Of a stretch of 46,571 bases of DNA, positions 27,916-36,603 are shown piece after piece (position 1 is the stretch's first letter; the number at the start of each line of letters is the position of its first letter). The notes beneath the pieces are model-generated. The model was not told the DNA's origin. It did no database searches and worked only from the letters and a program-made list of their open reading frames with translations. The stretch spans positions 1 to 46,571 of the forward strand of contig CAYREY010000037.1 in assembly GCA_964423405.1 (NCBI GenBank), written 5' to 3'. The DNA comes from Bog-950 sp964423405. GTDB lineage: Bacteria > Bacteroidota > Bacteroidia > Chitinophagales > LD1. The position numbers were made by a program, and so were the translations under genes.

Positions 27916-29115
27916 CTATTGTGGTAGTGTAAAGTTAAACTGCGAGCCCTGGTCTATTGCACTGTTGGCCCATATGCTGCCGCCGTGGCGTTCCAGTATG
28001 CGCTGTACCAGTGCCAGCCCTACACCGTTCCCTTTAAACTCGCCGGCGCTGTGTAACCTTTCAAAAATGCCAAACAGTTTGTCGTAGTATTTCATATCGA
28101 ACCCGGCACCGTTATCTTTTACATAATACGTAATACCGTTTTCGGCTGGTAGTATACCCACAGCAATTTCGGTTTGCTCTTTTTTAGCCGAATATTTAAC
28201 AGCGTTCGATAGCAGGTTTACCCAAACCTGCCTTATCAGCACTTCATCGCCCTGTGCATCGGGTATATCCTTTATGTCAAATAATATGGTACGTTCTGTT
28301 TCCTGTTCGCTTAGCTCGCGGCATATTTCTTCAACCATTTTTTTCATTGGCAGGGTGGTAAACTTAAGCGGCTTTTTACCCGACTTCGAAAACTCGAGCA
28401 GACTCTTTATCAGCTCATCCATTTCTTTGGTTGTACTGATAATTCCTTGTACGTCTGCTACTGCCTCTGTATCGAGCGGTTTACCGGCATAATCCTGTAG
28501 TAGAAAATTAAGCCTGCCATTAATGGAGCGCAACGGCCCGCGTAAATCGTGCGATACTGAGTAAGAGAATGCTTCCAGTTCTTTATTTATCTCTTCCAGT
28601 TCGCGGGTACGTTGTTTTACCCGCTCTTCCAGTTCGTTGTACACATACACATTTTCTATAGATACCGATGTAATGTCTGCAAGCGATTGAAGCAGGTGCA
28701 TTTCTTCATCGGTTGGCATGTGGTTAGTTGCCCAGTAGTTACCAATAGCACCAATGGGTGATACGGTATGTATGGGCACCATTAACAGGCTTTTTACAAA
28801 AGTGGGTTTATAGGCATCTATCGGTACCCGTTCATCTTTATAAATATCTTCAATTACAATAGTCTTTTTATGTTGCATTACCCAGCCGCTTACACATGCC
28901 GACATGGGAAAACGCTGCCCTTTCCAGAGTGGGGCTATGGCATCTTCATCGGCATAGTAGCACTGGTCTTTATCTTTTAATACAAAAGTAGCGCCATCGG
29001 CACCGGTAAGTTTGCGGGCTGCTGTACGTACTATAGCTGTAACCGTATCAATATCGCGCGCCTGCGATAACTGCTGCACGGTACTAACCAGCAAGGCAAG
29101 GTGAGCATCATTCAT
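27916..29115 (-). CDS. Soluble GAF-domain sensor histidine kinase (399 aa)
   Basis: Residues about 10-155 form a GAF domain (ARKLTGADGATFVLKD..., MSACVSGWVMQHKKTIVIEDIYKDERVP...). A short coiled coil follows (NELEERVKQRTRELEEINKELEAF), then the HisKA H-box SVSHDLRGPL with the phospho-acceptor His189. The HATPase_c domain has N box NLLSNAVKYS, G1 DNGAGF and G2 GNGVGLAL. No membrane segment or signal peptide is present, so it senses an internal signal or works on an internal partner. No response regulator gene is adjacent. This N-terminal layout is also seen in bacteriophytochrome-like kinases, but no chromophore-binding domain is present. Confidence 0.88.
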   Translation of the reverse strand: MNDAHLALLVSTVQQLSQARDIDTVTAIVRTAARKLTGADGATFVLKDKDQCYYADEDAIAPLWKGQRFPMSACVSGWVMQHKKTIVIEDIYKDERVPIDAYKPTFVKSLLMVPIHTVSPIGAIGNYWATNHMPTDEEMHLLQSLADITSVSIENVYVYNELEERVKQRTRELEEINKELEAFSYSVSHDLRGPLRSINGRLNFLLQDYAGKPLDTEAVADVQGIISTTKEMDELIKSLLEFSKSGKKPLKFTTLPMKKMVEEICRELSEQETERTILFDIKDIPDAQGDEVLIRQVWVNLLSNAVKYSAKKEQTEIAVGILPAENGITYYVKDNGAGFDMKYYDKLFGIFERLHSAGEFKGNGVGLALVQRILERHGGSIWANSAIDQGSQFNFTLPQ

Positions 29116-29379
29116 AGTAGTCGATGTTTGATGTTTTAATTGACAACAAATAAAGTAATTGTTTGAGCATGTTACAATATTTTATTACAAATAAATCTAA
29201 TAGTTATTTATCTAATATGATATGTGTTTTATTAATGTAACCGGTTGCCTGAAATGTACGCTTATGTAACCGGCGGTGGATGATTACTATAAAGCGCATA
29301 ACCCGTTTTATTACTCCCTACCTGACAGTTTAACAATCTGTAACTCAATTTATACCCCGTTACCTACGGGCTGCAGGCT
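29116..29379. promoter_or_regulatory. Divergent promoter region between histidine kinase and BatA-like gene
   Basis: On the minus strand, TTTATTTG at 29154-29147 (one mismatch to TAnnTTTG) lies 20 nt from a TTG (29177-29175), a plausible promoter for the kinase gene. The region is AT-rich. Closer to the BatA-like gene a 10-bp direct repeat, ATGTAACCGG, occurs at 29235-29244 and 29264-29273 (29 bp apart), which may be a regulator site. Confidence 0.35.
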
Positions 29380-29409
29380 ATGGCAACGGGTAATTATTAT
29401 ATTAGCCCC

Positions 29410-31434
29410 ATGCAGTTTGTTTCGCCTTACTTTTTATTTGCACTAGCGGCGCTGGCTATACCGGTAATAGTACACCTGTTTAACTTTCGCCGGTACAAAA
29501 CGGTTTACTTTAGCAACGTACAGTTTTTAAAAGAAGTAAAGGAGGAAACTTCCTCTCGCAGCCGGCTGAAACACCTGCTGGTGTTGGCTGCCCGTTTGTT
29601 GGCCCTGGCCTTTTTGGTGTTTGCATTTGCCCAGCCATTTATACCCAATAAACACAGTGGTGCTATGGCAGGCCGTAAGTATGTAAGTGTATATGTAGAT
29701 AATTCGTTTTCGATGAATGCCGTTAGCGATGGCCGCAGCCTGTTTGATAAAGCCAAACTTACCGCCAAAGAAATAGCCGGTAACTATTCGGCCGATGACC
29801 AGTTTCAGTTACTGAGTAACGATTTTGAAGGCAAACACCAGCGGCTGGTAGGCAGAGAAGAATTTTTGACCATGGTTGATGAGCTAGAAATTTCGCCGGC
29901 GGTGCGTAACCTGGGCGATATAACCAAACGCCAGCACGATGCCCTTAGTCGAGAAAACGGGAATAACAAAGCGGCGTACCTGCTATCCGATTTTCAGAAA
30001 AACATGGGCAGCCTTAGTGTGGATAGTGCCGTTCAGTACAACCTGGTACCCCTGGCTGCCGATGCGCAGGCTAATGTGTATATAGATACCGTATGGTTTA
30101 ACGAGCCGGTGCAGTTGCTTAACCAGCAGGCACAACTAATAGTTAAAATAAGCAACAGCGGCGATAAGGCCAGCGAAAATAACCGGTTGGTGCTAAAGCT
30201 AAACGGCCAAACCAAAGCCATGGGCGATTTTTCGGTAGAGCCAAACTCGTTTATATACGATACCATGGTGGTGGCGCTAACCCAACCAGGCTGGAGCAAA
30301 GCCGAACTGCAGATACAGGATTATCCTATTACGTTTGATGATACCTACTACATTGGTTTTAATGTGGTAGAAAAAATAAATGTACTGGCTTACAGCGAGG
30401 GGCGCAGCAATCAGTTTTTAGATGCGCTGTTTAAAAACCAGCCCGAGTTCAATTACACCGCTGCTTTGCCTGGCGCCTTTGATGCCAACGCATTAAAAGG
30501 TAACCAGCTGGTAATACTGGATAACCTGAAAGATATACCGGCAGCCATGGGTGCGGGCATAGTAAGTTACCTGAACGATGGTGGTGCGGTAGCGGTTTTT
30601 ACGGCAGAGAAAGCCGATGTGGAATCGTACAACCGGTTTTTAAATAACCTGCACGCCAACTCTATATCGGGCTTTAGCGAGAACGCACAGGATATGGCCG
30701 GCATTAACCTGCAGCAGAATATTTTTAAAGATGTGTTTGAGCGTATACCGGATAATATGAACCTGCCCCGCGCTAAAAAGTACTACCAGTTTACACGCTC
30801 TACCGCCAGTAACGAAGAAGCTATACTAACGCTTAAAGATGGCGGTGCTTTCTTTAGCCGCTACCCACAGGGCCGTGGCTCACTGTATGTATGTGCTGCA
30901 CCCCTTAGCCAACAGTACAGCGACTTACCGGTGCATGCCATATTTGTACCCATGCTTTATAAAATGGCGGTGCTGAGTATACCGGGTGGTAACATCAGTT
31001 ATTTTATTGGCGATAAAACGCGCATAGAAACTACTGCTAAAAAAGTAAGCGGCGAAAAGGTATATAAAATAAAAGGTAACGGGGTAGAGTTTATACCCGA
31101 GCAGTTTGCCGTGGGCGATAAAATGCTGCTGGGCCTTAACGAGCAGATTAAGAAAGCCGGATTTTACGAGGTGGGCTTAGAGAACAGCGACAGCACCGAT
31201 ATGCTGGCACTTGATTTTGACCGCAAGGAATCGGATATGAAGTTTAACGATGCCGCACAACTGGAAGAGCAATACCCGCAGCCTAACATTAACGTAGTAA
31301 ACGGCGCCCACGCCGAGGTAAGTAGCGTGGTAAAAGAACTGGACCGTGGTACACCGCTATGGAAACTCTGTTTAATACTCAGTCTTGTTTTTCTGGCAGT
31401 AGAAATTGCATTGCTAAGGTTTTGGAAAGTATAA
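29410..31434 (+). CDS. BatA N-terminal domain membrane protein with VWA-like region (674 aa)
   Basis: The start MQFVSPYFLFALAALAIPVIVHLFNFRRYKTVYFSNVQFL is the classic BatA/aerotolerance N-terminal domain with its first membrane helix; an ATG 30 nt upstream is also in frame. A second helix (LLVLAARLLALAFLVFAFAQPF) follows. Then comes a VWA-like segment with a MIDAS-type DNSFSM motif (about residue 96), and a large periplasmic beta-rich region. A final helix (LCLILSLVFLAVEIALLRF) lies at the C-terminus. Such proteins are common single genes in Bacteroidota; the precise role is unclear. It is separated from the following kinase gene by 60 bp on the same strand. Confidence 0.85.
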   Translation: MQFVSPYFLFALAALAIPVIVHLFNFRRYKTVYFSNVQFLKEVKEETSSRSRLKHLLVLAARLLALAFLVFAFAQPFIPNKHSGAMAGRKYVSVYVDNSFSMNAVSDGRSLFDKAKLTAKEIAGNYSADDQFQLLSNDFEGKHQRLVGREEFLTMVDELEISPAVRNLGDITKRQHDALSRENGNNKAAYLLSDFQKNMGSLSVDSAVQYNLVPLAADAQANVYIDTVWFNEPVQLLNQQAQLIVKISNSGDKASENNRLVLKLNGQTKAMGDFSVEPNSFIYDTMVVALTQPGWSKAELQIQDYPITFDDTYYIGFNVVEKINVLAYSEGRSNQFLDALFKNQPEFNYTAALPGAFDANALKGNQLVILDNLKDIPAAMGAGIVSYLNDGGAVAVFTAEKADVESYNRFLNNLHANSISGFSENAQDMAGINLQQNIFKDVFERIPDNMNLPRAKKYYQFTRSTASNEEAILTLKDGGAFFSRYPQGRGSLYVCAAPLSQQYSDLPVHAIFVPMLYKMAVLSIPGGNISYFIGDKTRIETTAKKVSGEKVYKIKGNGVEFIPEQFAVGDKMLLGLNEQIKKAGFYEVGLENSDSTDMLALDFDRKESDMKFNDAAQLEEQYPQPNINVVNGAHAEVSSVVKELDRGTPLWKLCLILSLVFLAVEIALLRFWKV

Positions 31435-31494
31435 AGCGCGTATACTTTACTATCCTTTTTAAGGTTTAGAAAAAGACTTTTATTTTTATACGCT

Positions 31495-33297
31495 ATGGCA
31501 GATAAGCAGGATATATTTATTGCCACACCACAAAACCTTGATGAGCAGCTTAGCCGTTACGAAGAATTGGTAAAGAACCGGCAAGAGGTGCAGGAGCAGC
31601 AGATTTCTTACATGCTGCAACTGGCGCTTGATTTGTTTGAAGAGGAGTCTGCTACGCGGGCATACCTGTTATTGTCTAACTATCAGCTTAATTATACACA
31701 GGACCATATTAAGGCGCTTGACTATGCTAAACTGGCGCTTGAGCAAAGCGAAGACCTGCCCGATTTTTACTGGCGCATAAAAGCGCTAAATGTAGCAGCT
31801 ACCTGCTACCACATGTTTCGCGACTACCCTAATGAGTTGAAGCTTTTGCAACAAGCGCTAAGGTTACTGGAATCGAGCCGGTGCCAGAGCCTGGAATACT
31901 ATCCGCTACACGATATGATTAACTATGCCATGGGCTCTATGTACAGCATGTTGGGCCTGCATAGTATTGCGTTGCCGTATATACAAACGGCCCTACATTA
32001 TTGTAAGGGGATTAACGACCGGCTTACACTTTTTAAAACTAAGCTTACCCTGGCCAATTTGCATATGTATAAAGCAGAGTTTGATACTGCGCTTGATTTA
32101 TACCAGCAACTTTATGTTGCCTACGCCGACCTGAATGGCAGCGACCAGTGGGCCGTGCTGAACAATTACATGGGTATATTGTATATGCGCCAGGATAAAT
32201 TTGCCGAGGCAGAACCGTATGTGCGCGAAGCGGCAGTATTACGCGAAAAAGCAGGTAATGAGTTGCGGGCAAGTTATATGTATTTTACCCTGGCACGCCT
32301 GCTATACCGTACCGGTAAAAATAAAGAAGCTGATATTTATTTTGAAAAGATACAGCAGATAATGGATAAATACCCGCATATGTTTGATGAGCAGATGCGC
32401 AACCATATGTTATTTGAGTTATATGGCGCCAAAGGCGAGTATGAAAAATCGTATCATCATTTTAAGAACGTGGATGTAGCCTTTGTCGCCAACGATGTGT
32501 TGGAGAAAACCATAGGTTCGATATTTGATGCAGAGCAGAACAAACAGAAAAATATACAGGAAGATGCCGAGCATTTCAGACGTTTAAATGATGAAATGCA
32601 GCAGCAGGCGCAGGAATTGCAGAAAAAAAATAAAGACCTGAATAACTATGCCCGCACTGCCTCGCATGATTTGCGCGAACCGCTGCGGATGGTTTCTACT
32701 TACATGACTATATTGGAGGCCAAGCTAAAAGATAAGCTGACTGAAGATGAGAAACAGTTTTTACGCTTTGCGGTAGATGGCAGCAAACGCATGGATGAAA
32801 TGGTGCAACGGATACTGGACAGTGCAAAAGGTAACCGTACGGTATTAAAACCGGTTGATCTTAATAAAATACTGGAGCAACTAAAGCAAAACCTGGGCAG
32901 GCTTATAGCCGATAAAAATGCCGAAGTAACTAACGAACACCTGCCTATTGTGCTGGGCGATGATATAGAAATGCTACAGGTATTTCAAAACCTGGTGACC
33001 AATGCCATAAAGTATAACAAAAGCGACAGGCCCTGCATACATATTACTGCCGAAGCTAAAGGAGCATTTGCCCAACTACTGGTAACTGATAATGGCGTAG
33101 GCATACCCGAAGAGGCGCGCGAAAAGGTTTTTGAAATGTTCAGCCGGGTAGAGAATGCCAGTAACGAAGATGGCACCGGTATAGGCCTATCAACCGTAAA
33201 AGCCATTATTGAAAAAATGAAAGGCAAAATATGGATAGAAGGCAATGAGCCACAGGGCAGCGTGTTTAACATACTGCTGCCACGTATGTTGCAGTAG
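31495..33297 (+). CDS. Soluble TPR-containing sensor histidine kinase (600 aa)
   Basis: Residues about 20-330 are helical TPR-like repeats (for example YLLLSNYQLNYTQDHIKALDYAKLALEQ, DQWAVLNNYMGILYMRQDKFAEAEPYVREAAVLREKAG). A coiled coil (EMQQQAQELQKKNKDLNNY) leads to the H-box TASHDLREPL with His391, then a HATPase_c domain with NLVTNAIKYNK, DNGVGI and GTGIGLSTV. It has no signal peptide or membrane helix. The TPR part probably binds a protein or peptide partner. The stop is immediately next to the stop of the convergent HxlR gene. No receiver or regulator gene lies alongside. Confidence 0.88.
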   Translation: MADKQDIFIATPQNLDEQLSRYEELVKNRQEVQEQQISYMLQLALDLFEEESATRAYLLLSNYQLNYTQDHIKALDYAKLALEQSEDLPDFYWRIKALNVAATCYHMFRDYPNELKLLQQALRLLESSRCQSLEYYPLHDMINYAMGSMYSMLGLHSIALPYIQTALHYCKGINDRLTLFKTKLTLANLHMYKAEFDTALDLYQQLYVAYADLNGSDQWAVLNNYMGILYMRQDKFAEAEPYVREAAVLREKAGNELRASYMYFTLARLLYRTGKNKEADIYFEKIQQIMDKYPHMFDEQMRNHMLFELYGAKGEYEKSYHHFKNVDVAFVANDVLEKTIGSIFDAEQNKQKNIQEDAEHFRRLNDEMQQQAQELQKKNKDLNNYARTASHDLREPLRMVSTYMTILEAKLKDKLTEDEKQFLRFAVDGSKRMDEMVQRILDSAKGNRTVLKPVDLNKILEQLKQNLGRLIADKNAEVTNEHLPIVLGDDIEMLQVFQNLVTNAIKYNKSDRPCIHITAEAKGAFAQLLVTDNGVGIPEEAREKVFEMFSRVENASNEDGTGIGLSTVKAIIEKMKGKIWIEGNEPQGSVFNILLPRMLQ

Positions 33298-33645
33298 TTA
33301 ACTATGTTTAAGCCCCCATTGCGCCATCGATTTTAGTATGGGCCCCATATCTCTGCCCGAAGGGGTAAGGCTGTACTCTACATGGGGTGGTACCACGGGC
33401 ATTACCTTGCGACTTACCAATTTGTCTTCTTCCAGTTCGCGCAGGTGCTGTATCAGCATCTTCTCCGATATATTGGGGATGCTCTTTTTTAACTCGTTAT
33501 ATCGTTTGTGTCCGCCTACCAGGTGGTACATAATCAGCGGTTTCCAGCGGCCGCCTATTTTTTCTAACGTAAAGGTAACCGGGCAATAAGCCTGTATAAC
33601 CTTTTTATTGGCCTGGTTGGTGCTGCTTTCTTTAACCTTTCTCAT
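33298..33645 (-). CDS. HxlR-family winged-helix transcriptional regulator (115 aa)
   Basis: The HxlR core is complete: CPVTFTLEKIGGRWKPLIMYHLVGGHKRYNELKKSIPNISEKMLIQHLRELEEDKLVSRKVMPVVPPHVEYSLTPSG. The single cysteine (Cys21), just before the first helix, corresponds to the redox-sensitive Cys of YodB/HypR-type members, which sense quinones, aldehydes or disulfide stress. It is divergent from an NmrA-like reductase, the usual target of such regulators. The shared intergenic region contains TACT/AGTA half-sites that could be its operator. Confidence 0.9.
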   Translation of the reverse strand: MRKVKESSTNQANKKVIQAYCPVTFTLEKIGGRWKPLIMYHLVGGHKRYNELKKSIPNISEKMLIQHLRELEEDKLVSRKVMPVVPPHVEYSLTPSGRDMGPILKSMAQWGLKHS

Positions 33646-33668
33646 GATAGTTGCCGGTTTTTATTTTG

Positions 33669-33720
33669 TACTTACTTTTTGGTTAGTACTTGCCTTTTAG
33701 TAAGTGCAAATATAACTTTG
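33669..33720 (+). promoter_or_regulatory. NmrA-like gene promoter overlapped by HxlR operator candidate
   Basis: TAACTTTG at 33713-33720 is an exact Bacteroidota -7 box (TAnnTTTG), with CTTG 20 nt upstream (33689-33692) as a -33 element. TACT-N8-AGTA (33687-33702) covers the -33 region, and further TACT and AGTA half-sites occur at 33669-33672 and 33685-33688. From what I recall, the YodB operator in Bacillus is TACT-N7-AGTA, so a site one base longer over the promoter fits repression by the divergent HxlR protein. Confidence 0.55.
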
Positions 33721-33753
33721 TGCCCAGTTAATAACCAAAAAAAATTAAGAAAA

Positions 33754-34644
33754 ATGAATTACGTACTAACAGGCTCTATAGGCCACATAAGCAAGCCGCT
33801 GGCACAATCGTTAATAGCCGCCGGCCATCAGGTAAAAATTGTAACCAGCAAAACCGACCGTGTAGCAGAAATAGAAAAACTGGGTGCCACCGCTGCGGTG
33901 GGTAGTGTAGAAGACCAGGCTTTTGTAAACAGTGCCTTTGCAGGTGCCGATGCGGTGTACCTGATGATACCCCCAAACTTGGCCGCGCCCGACTTTAAAG
34001 CCTACCAGCAAAAAGTTGCCGATGGTTATACTGCCGCCATACAACAGGCAGGTATTAAAAAGGTAGTAGTATTAAGTAGTATTGGTGCACACATGAAACA
34101 AGGCGCCGGCCCGGTTGATGGATTAGCTTACCTGGAAGATAAAATAAGCGCTTTAAGTGATGTTGATGCTGTTTTTCTGCGTCCATCGTATTTTTATTAC
34201 AACCTGTTTGGGCAGATAAACATTATTAAACATGCCGGTATAGTTACCAGCACACAAGGTGCCGAGCAGCCACTGGTGCTGGTACACACCGATGATATTG
34301 CTGTGGCCGCCGCCGAGCGTTTACTGAACCTAAATTTTACAGGCATACAGGTGCAATACATAGCCAGCGACGATACCAACAACTGGCAACAGATTGCTGC
34401 CGCTTTGGGTACGGCAGTAAACAAGCCGGTGCCGTATGTACAATCTACCGATGAGCAATCGCTGGCGGGTATGTTACAAGCGGGTGTACCACCTGTAATG
34501 GCCGAAGCCTATGTGGCTATGGGCCAGGCGCTGCGCAGCGGCGAAATGCAGGCCGATTACTGGAAAAACAAACCCGCCCAAACCGGCAAGGTAAAACTGG
34601 CTGATTTTGCCGCGCAGTTTGCTGCGGCTTATAATGCTGGGTAA
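33754..34644 (+). CDS. NmrA-like NAD(P)-binding oxidoreductase (296 aa)
   Basis: The ATG at 33754 (MNYVLTGSIGHISKPLAQSLIAAGHQVKIVTSK) follows the promoter by 34 nt; the in-frame upstream GTG at 33679 would lie before the transcription start and is rejected. The start holds the NmrA-type dinucleotide site (GSIGHI). VYLMIPPN, VVLSSIGAH and FLRPSYFYYNLFG match the NmrA/QorB-like atypical SDR group. Members often act as quinone or electrophile reductases, or as redox sensors. Paired with an HxlR regulator, a role in electrophile detoxification is likely but not proven. Confidence 0.85.
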   Translation: MNYVLTGSIGHISKPLAQSLIAAGHQVKIVTSKTDRVAEIEKLGATAAVGSVEDQAFVNSAFAGADAVYLMIPPNLAAPDFKAYQQKVADGYTAAIQQAGIKKVVVLSSIGAHMKQGAGPVDGLAYLEDKISALSDVDAVFLRPSYFYYNLFGQINIIKHAGIVTSTQGAEQPLVLVHTDDIAVAAAERLLNLNFTGIQVQYIASDDTNNWQQIAAALGTAVNKPVPYVQSTDEQSLAGMLQAGVPPVMAEAYVAMGQALRSGEMQADYWKNKPAQTGKVKLADFAAQFAAAYNAG

Positions 34645-34656
34645 GGTATTTTGTAA

Positions 34657-34685
34657 ACCTGCCAGGTTTTTAAAACCTGGCAGGT
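34657..34685. repeat. 29-nt perfect palindrome downstream of the NmrA-like gene
   Basis: ACCTGCCAGGTTTT (34657-34670) is the exact reverse complement of 34672-34685, with one central base. It lies 12 nt after the stop. It may end transcription before the next operon, and it resembles a dispersed palindrome often seen between Bacteroidota genes. Confidence 0.6.
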
Positions 34686-34745
34686 CTATTTAGGCAAGGT
34701 TGCTGGTAAATTGGTGGCGTATACCAATATACTGGCAACCTTTTT

Positions 34746-34753
34746 TATATTTG
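34746..34753 (+). promoter_or_regulatory. -7 box TATATTTG before the dihydroorotase-like gene
   Basis: An exact TAnnTTTG match sits 9 nt before the ATG at 34763. A convincing -33 TTTG about 20 nt upstream is not seen. It would drive the four-gene operon 34763-38686 and would give a very short leader. Confidence 0.4.
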
Positions 34754-34762
34754 ACCTTCGGT

Positions 34763-36028
34763 ATGGAAATAATCATTCGCGCTGCCCGCATAATAGATAC
34801 CGGCTCACCGTTTCACAATCAGGTAAAAGATATTTTAGTAAGTAATGGCAAAATCAAAAAGATTGGTGCCAAGCTGCAAAACACCAGTAAAGCCAAAGAG
34901 GTAAAACTGGATAACCTGCACGTGTCGTTGGGCTGGGTAGATTTGAACACCTACTTAGCCGACCCCGGCTTTGAGCAAAAAGAAACTATAGAAACCGGCT
35001 GTGCCGCTGCGGCTGCAGGCGGCTTTACACATATATGCTGTATGCCCAATACCCAGCCTGTTACACAAAACAAGGCGCAGGTAGAATACATACTACGTAA
35101 AGCTGAACCGCAAACCGTAAGCGTACACCCGCTGGGTGCTATTACCGAAAAAACTGAGGGTAAAGACCTGGCCGAAATGTACGATATGCATGCGGCAGGT
35201 GCCATAGCCTTTTGCGATGGTATAAAACCGAGCGCCAGTGCCGGTATGGTTGAGCGTGCCTTGCTGTACGTAAAAGCTTTTGATGGGTTGATAGTAAACC
35301 ACCCCGAAGAAAAGAGTATATCGAAAAACGGCGCTATGAACGAGGGTATTACCAGTACGCGCTTAGGCCTGCCAGGGGCGCCTGCACTGGCCGAAGAGAT
35401 TTCGGTAAACCGCGATTTATATATACTGGAGTACACCGGCTCGCGCCTGCACCTGCTCGATTTATCGCTGAAGAGGAGCGTAGAACTGGTGCGCCAGGCT
35501 AAAAAGAAAGGTTTGCGCGTATCGGCATCGGTAAATGCCTATAACCTGTTGCTGGACGATACCGCTGTAGGTAACTACTATACTAATTACAAAGTAAATC
35601 CGCACCTGCGTAGTAAAGAAGATATTGCCGCACTTGCCAAAGGTCTGGCCGATGGTACTGTAGATACTATTACCAGTGCCCATCATCCGCACGATGAAGA
35701 GTGCAAAAAGCTGGAGTTTGATAAAGCCGACTTTGGAATGATTGGGCTGGAAACTGCTTTCGCCGTGGCTAATACTGCCCTGCAAGGCAAGGTAGATTTG
35801 CCAATTATTGTAAACGCACTTTCTAATAACCCCCGCCGCATACTGGGCCTTGAAAATAAGATTGAAGAAGGCGCGTTGGCAGACCTGACGCTGTTTAACC
35901 CCGATATGGCGTGGACGTTCAGCGAAAAGGATATTAAATCGAAATCGAAGAATACGCCGTTTGTGGGTGTTGCATTTACAGGTAAGGCTTTAGGAATTAT
36001 TAATAAAGGCAAAATAGAACTTAGTTAA
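34763..36028 (+). CDS. Dihydroorotase homologue lacking metal ligands (pseudo-dihydroorotase) (421 aa)
   Basis: The whole sequence follows the amidohydrolase/dihydroorotase layout (MEIIIRAARIIDTGSPFHNQVKDILVSNGKI, GGFTHICCMPNTQPV, NALSNNPRRILGLENKIEEGALADLTLFNPD). The metal site is altered, however. The usual D-x-H-x-H-x-R is D60-LNTYL, the HxST and PHHL histidines read DLSL and NAYNL, and the TDHAPH motif reads SAHHPH (305-310). The enzyme therefore probably cannot hydrolyse dihydroorotate. Catalytically dead dihydroorotases that support aspartate transcarbamoylase are known (Pseudomonas PyrC'), but no pyrB is nearby. The start at 34763 fits family length. It heads an operon with DUF4199 and two glycosyltransferases. 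Confidence 0.82.
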   Translation: MEIIIRAARIIDTGSPFHNQVKDILVSNGKIKKIGAKLQNTSKAKEVKLDNLHVSLGWVDLNTYLADPGFEQKETIETGCAAAAAGGFTHICCMPNTQPVTQNKAQVEYILRKAEPQTVSVHPLGAITEKTEGKDLAEMYDMHAAGAIAFCDGIKPSASAGMVERALLYVKAFDGLIVNHPEEKSISKNGAMNEGITSTRLGLPGAPALAEEISVNRDLYILEYTGSRLHLLDLSLKRSVELVRQAKKKGLRVSASVNAYNLLLDDTAVGNYYTNYKVNPHLRSKEDIAALAKGLADGTVDTITSAHHPHDEECKKLEFDKADFGMIGLETAFAVANTALQGKVDLPIIVNALSNNPRRILGLENKIEEGALADLTLFNPDMAWTFSEKDIKSKSKNTPFVGVAFTGKALGIINKGKIELS

Positions 36029-36039
36029 ATATTGCAGCT

Positions 36040-36603
36040 ATGAACGCCAACCAGAATTATGCAATACGTGTGGGTTTAATTGGTGGCTTTGTAATGGCCA
36101 TTATTGGTATTATAAGTTACATGTTTTACCGGCAGTTGTTCGGCTCGCTGATGACACAGGTTTCGGTCAGCTTTCTGTTTTTGGTGATTATGGTGTTTAT
36201 ACCGGTGTGGGGTACCATTAGCTATAAGCGGTCGGTAGGTAAGGTTACGTTTGCACAGGCACTAAGCGCCTGTATGACCATCATTTTTATTATGATGGTA
36301 TGTAGTAACATTGTTACCTATATTATTCCCAATTATCTGGATACAGAATACCCGCAGCAGGTGTACGATTTAATGCGTAGCACCACTGAAAATGCTATGG
36401 AAAAGATGAATGCCACAGACGAGCAGATAGAAGAAGCATTGGAGCGGTTTACGCTGGAGCAGTTTAAGCCTACGTTGGGCACCACAGTAAGGTCGCTGGG
36501 TATGAGTTTGGGGCTTGGGTTTGTTTTAAGTTTAATTGTTGCTTTATTCGTTAGCAGAGATTCGGGACCAAACCCCGGAGCCGAAGTAAAACCTGAAGCT
36601 TAA
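36040..36603 (+). CDS. DUF4199 domain membrane protein (187 aa)
   Basis: Four hydrophobic segments are visible: IRVGLIGGFVMAIIGIISYMFY, VSVSFLFLVIMVFIPVWG, ALSACMTIIFIMMVCSNIVTYII and LGMSLGLGFVLSLIVALFV. The length and pattern match DUF4199, a Bacteroidota-specific inner-membrane family of unknown function. Its stop overlaps the next start by one base (TAATG at 36600-36605), and the gene before ends 11 nt upstream, so it is translated within the same operon. Confidence 0.85.
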   Translation: MNANQNYAIRVGLIGGFVMAIIGIISYMFYRQLFGSLMTQVSVSFLFLVIMVFIPVWGTISYKRSVGKVTFAQALSACMTIIFIMMVCSNIVTYIIPNYLDTEYPQQVYDLMRSTTENAMEKMNATDEQIEEALERFTLEQFKPTLGTTVRSLGMSLGLGFVLSLIVALFVSRDSGPNPGAEVKPEA

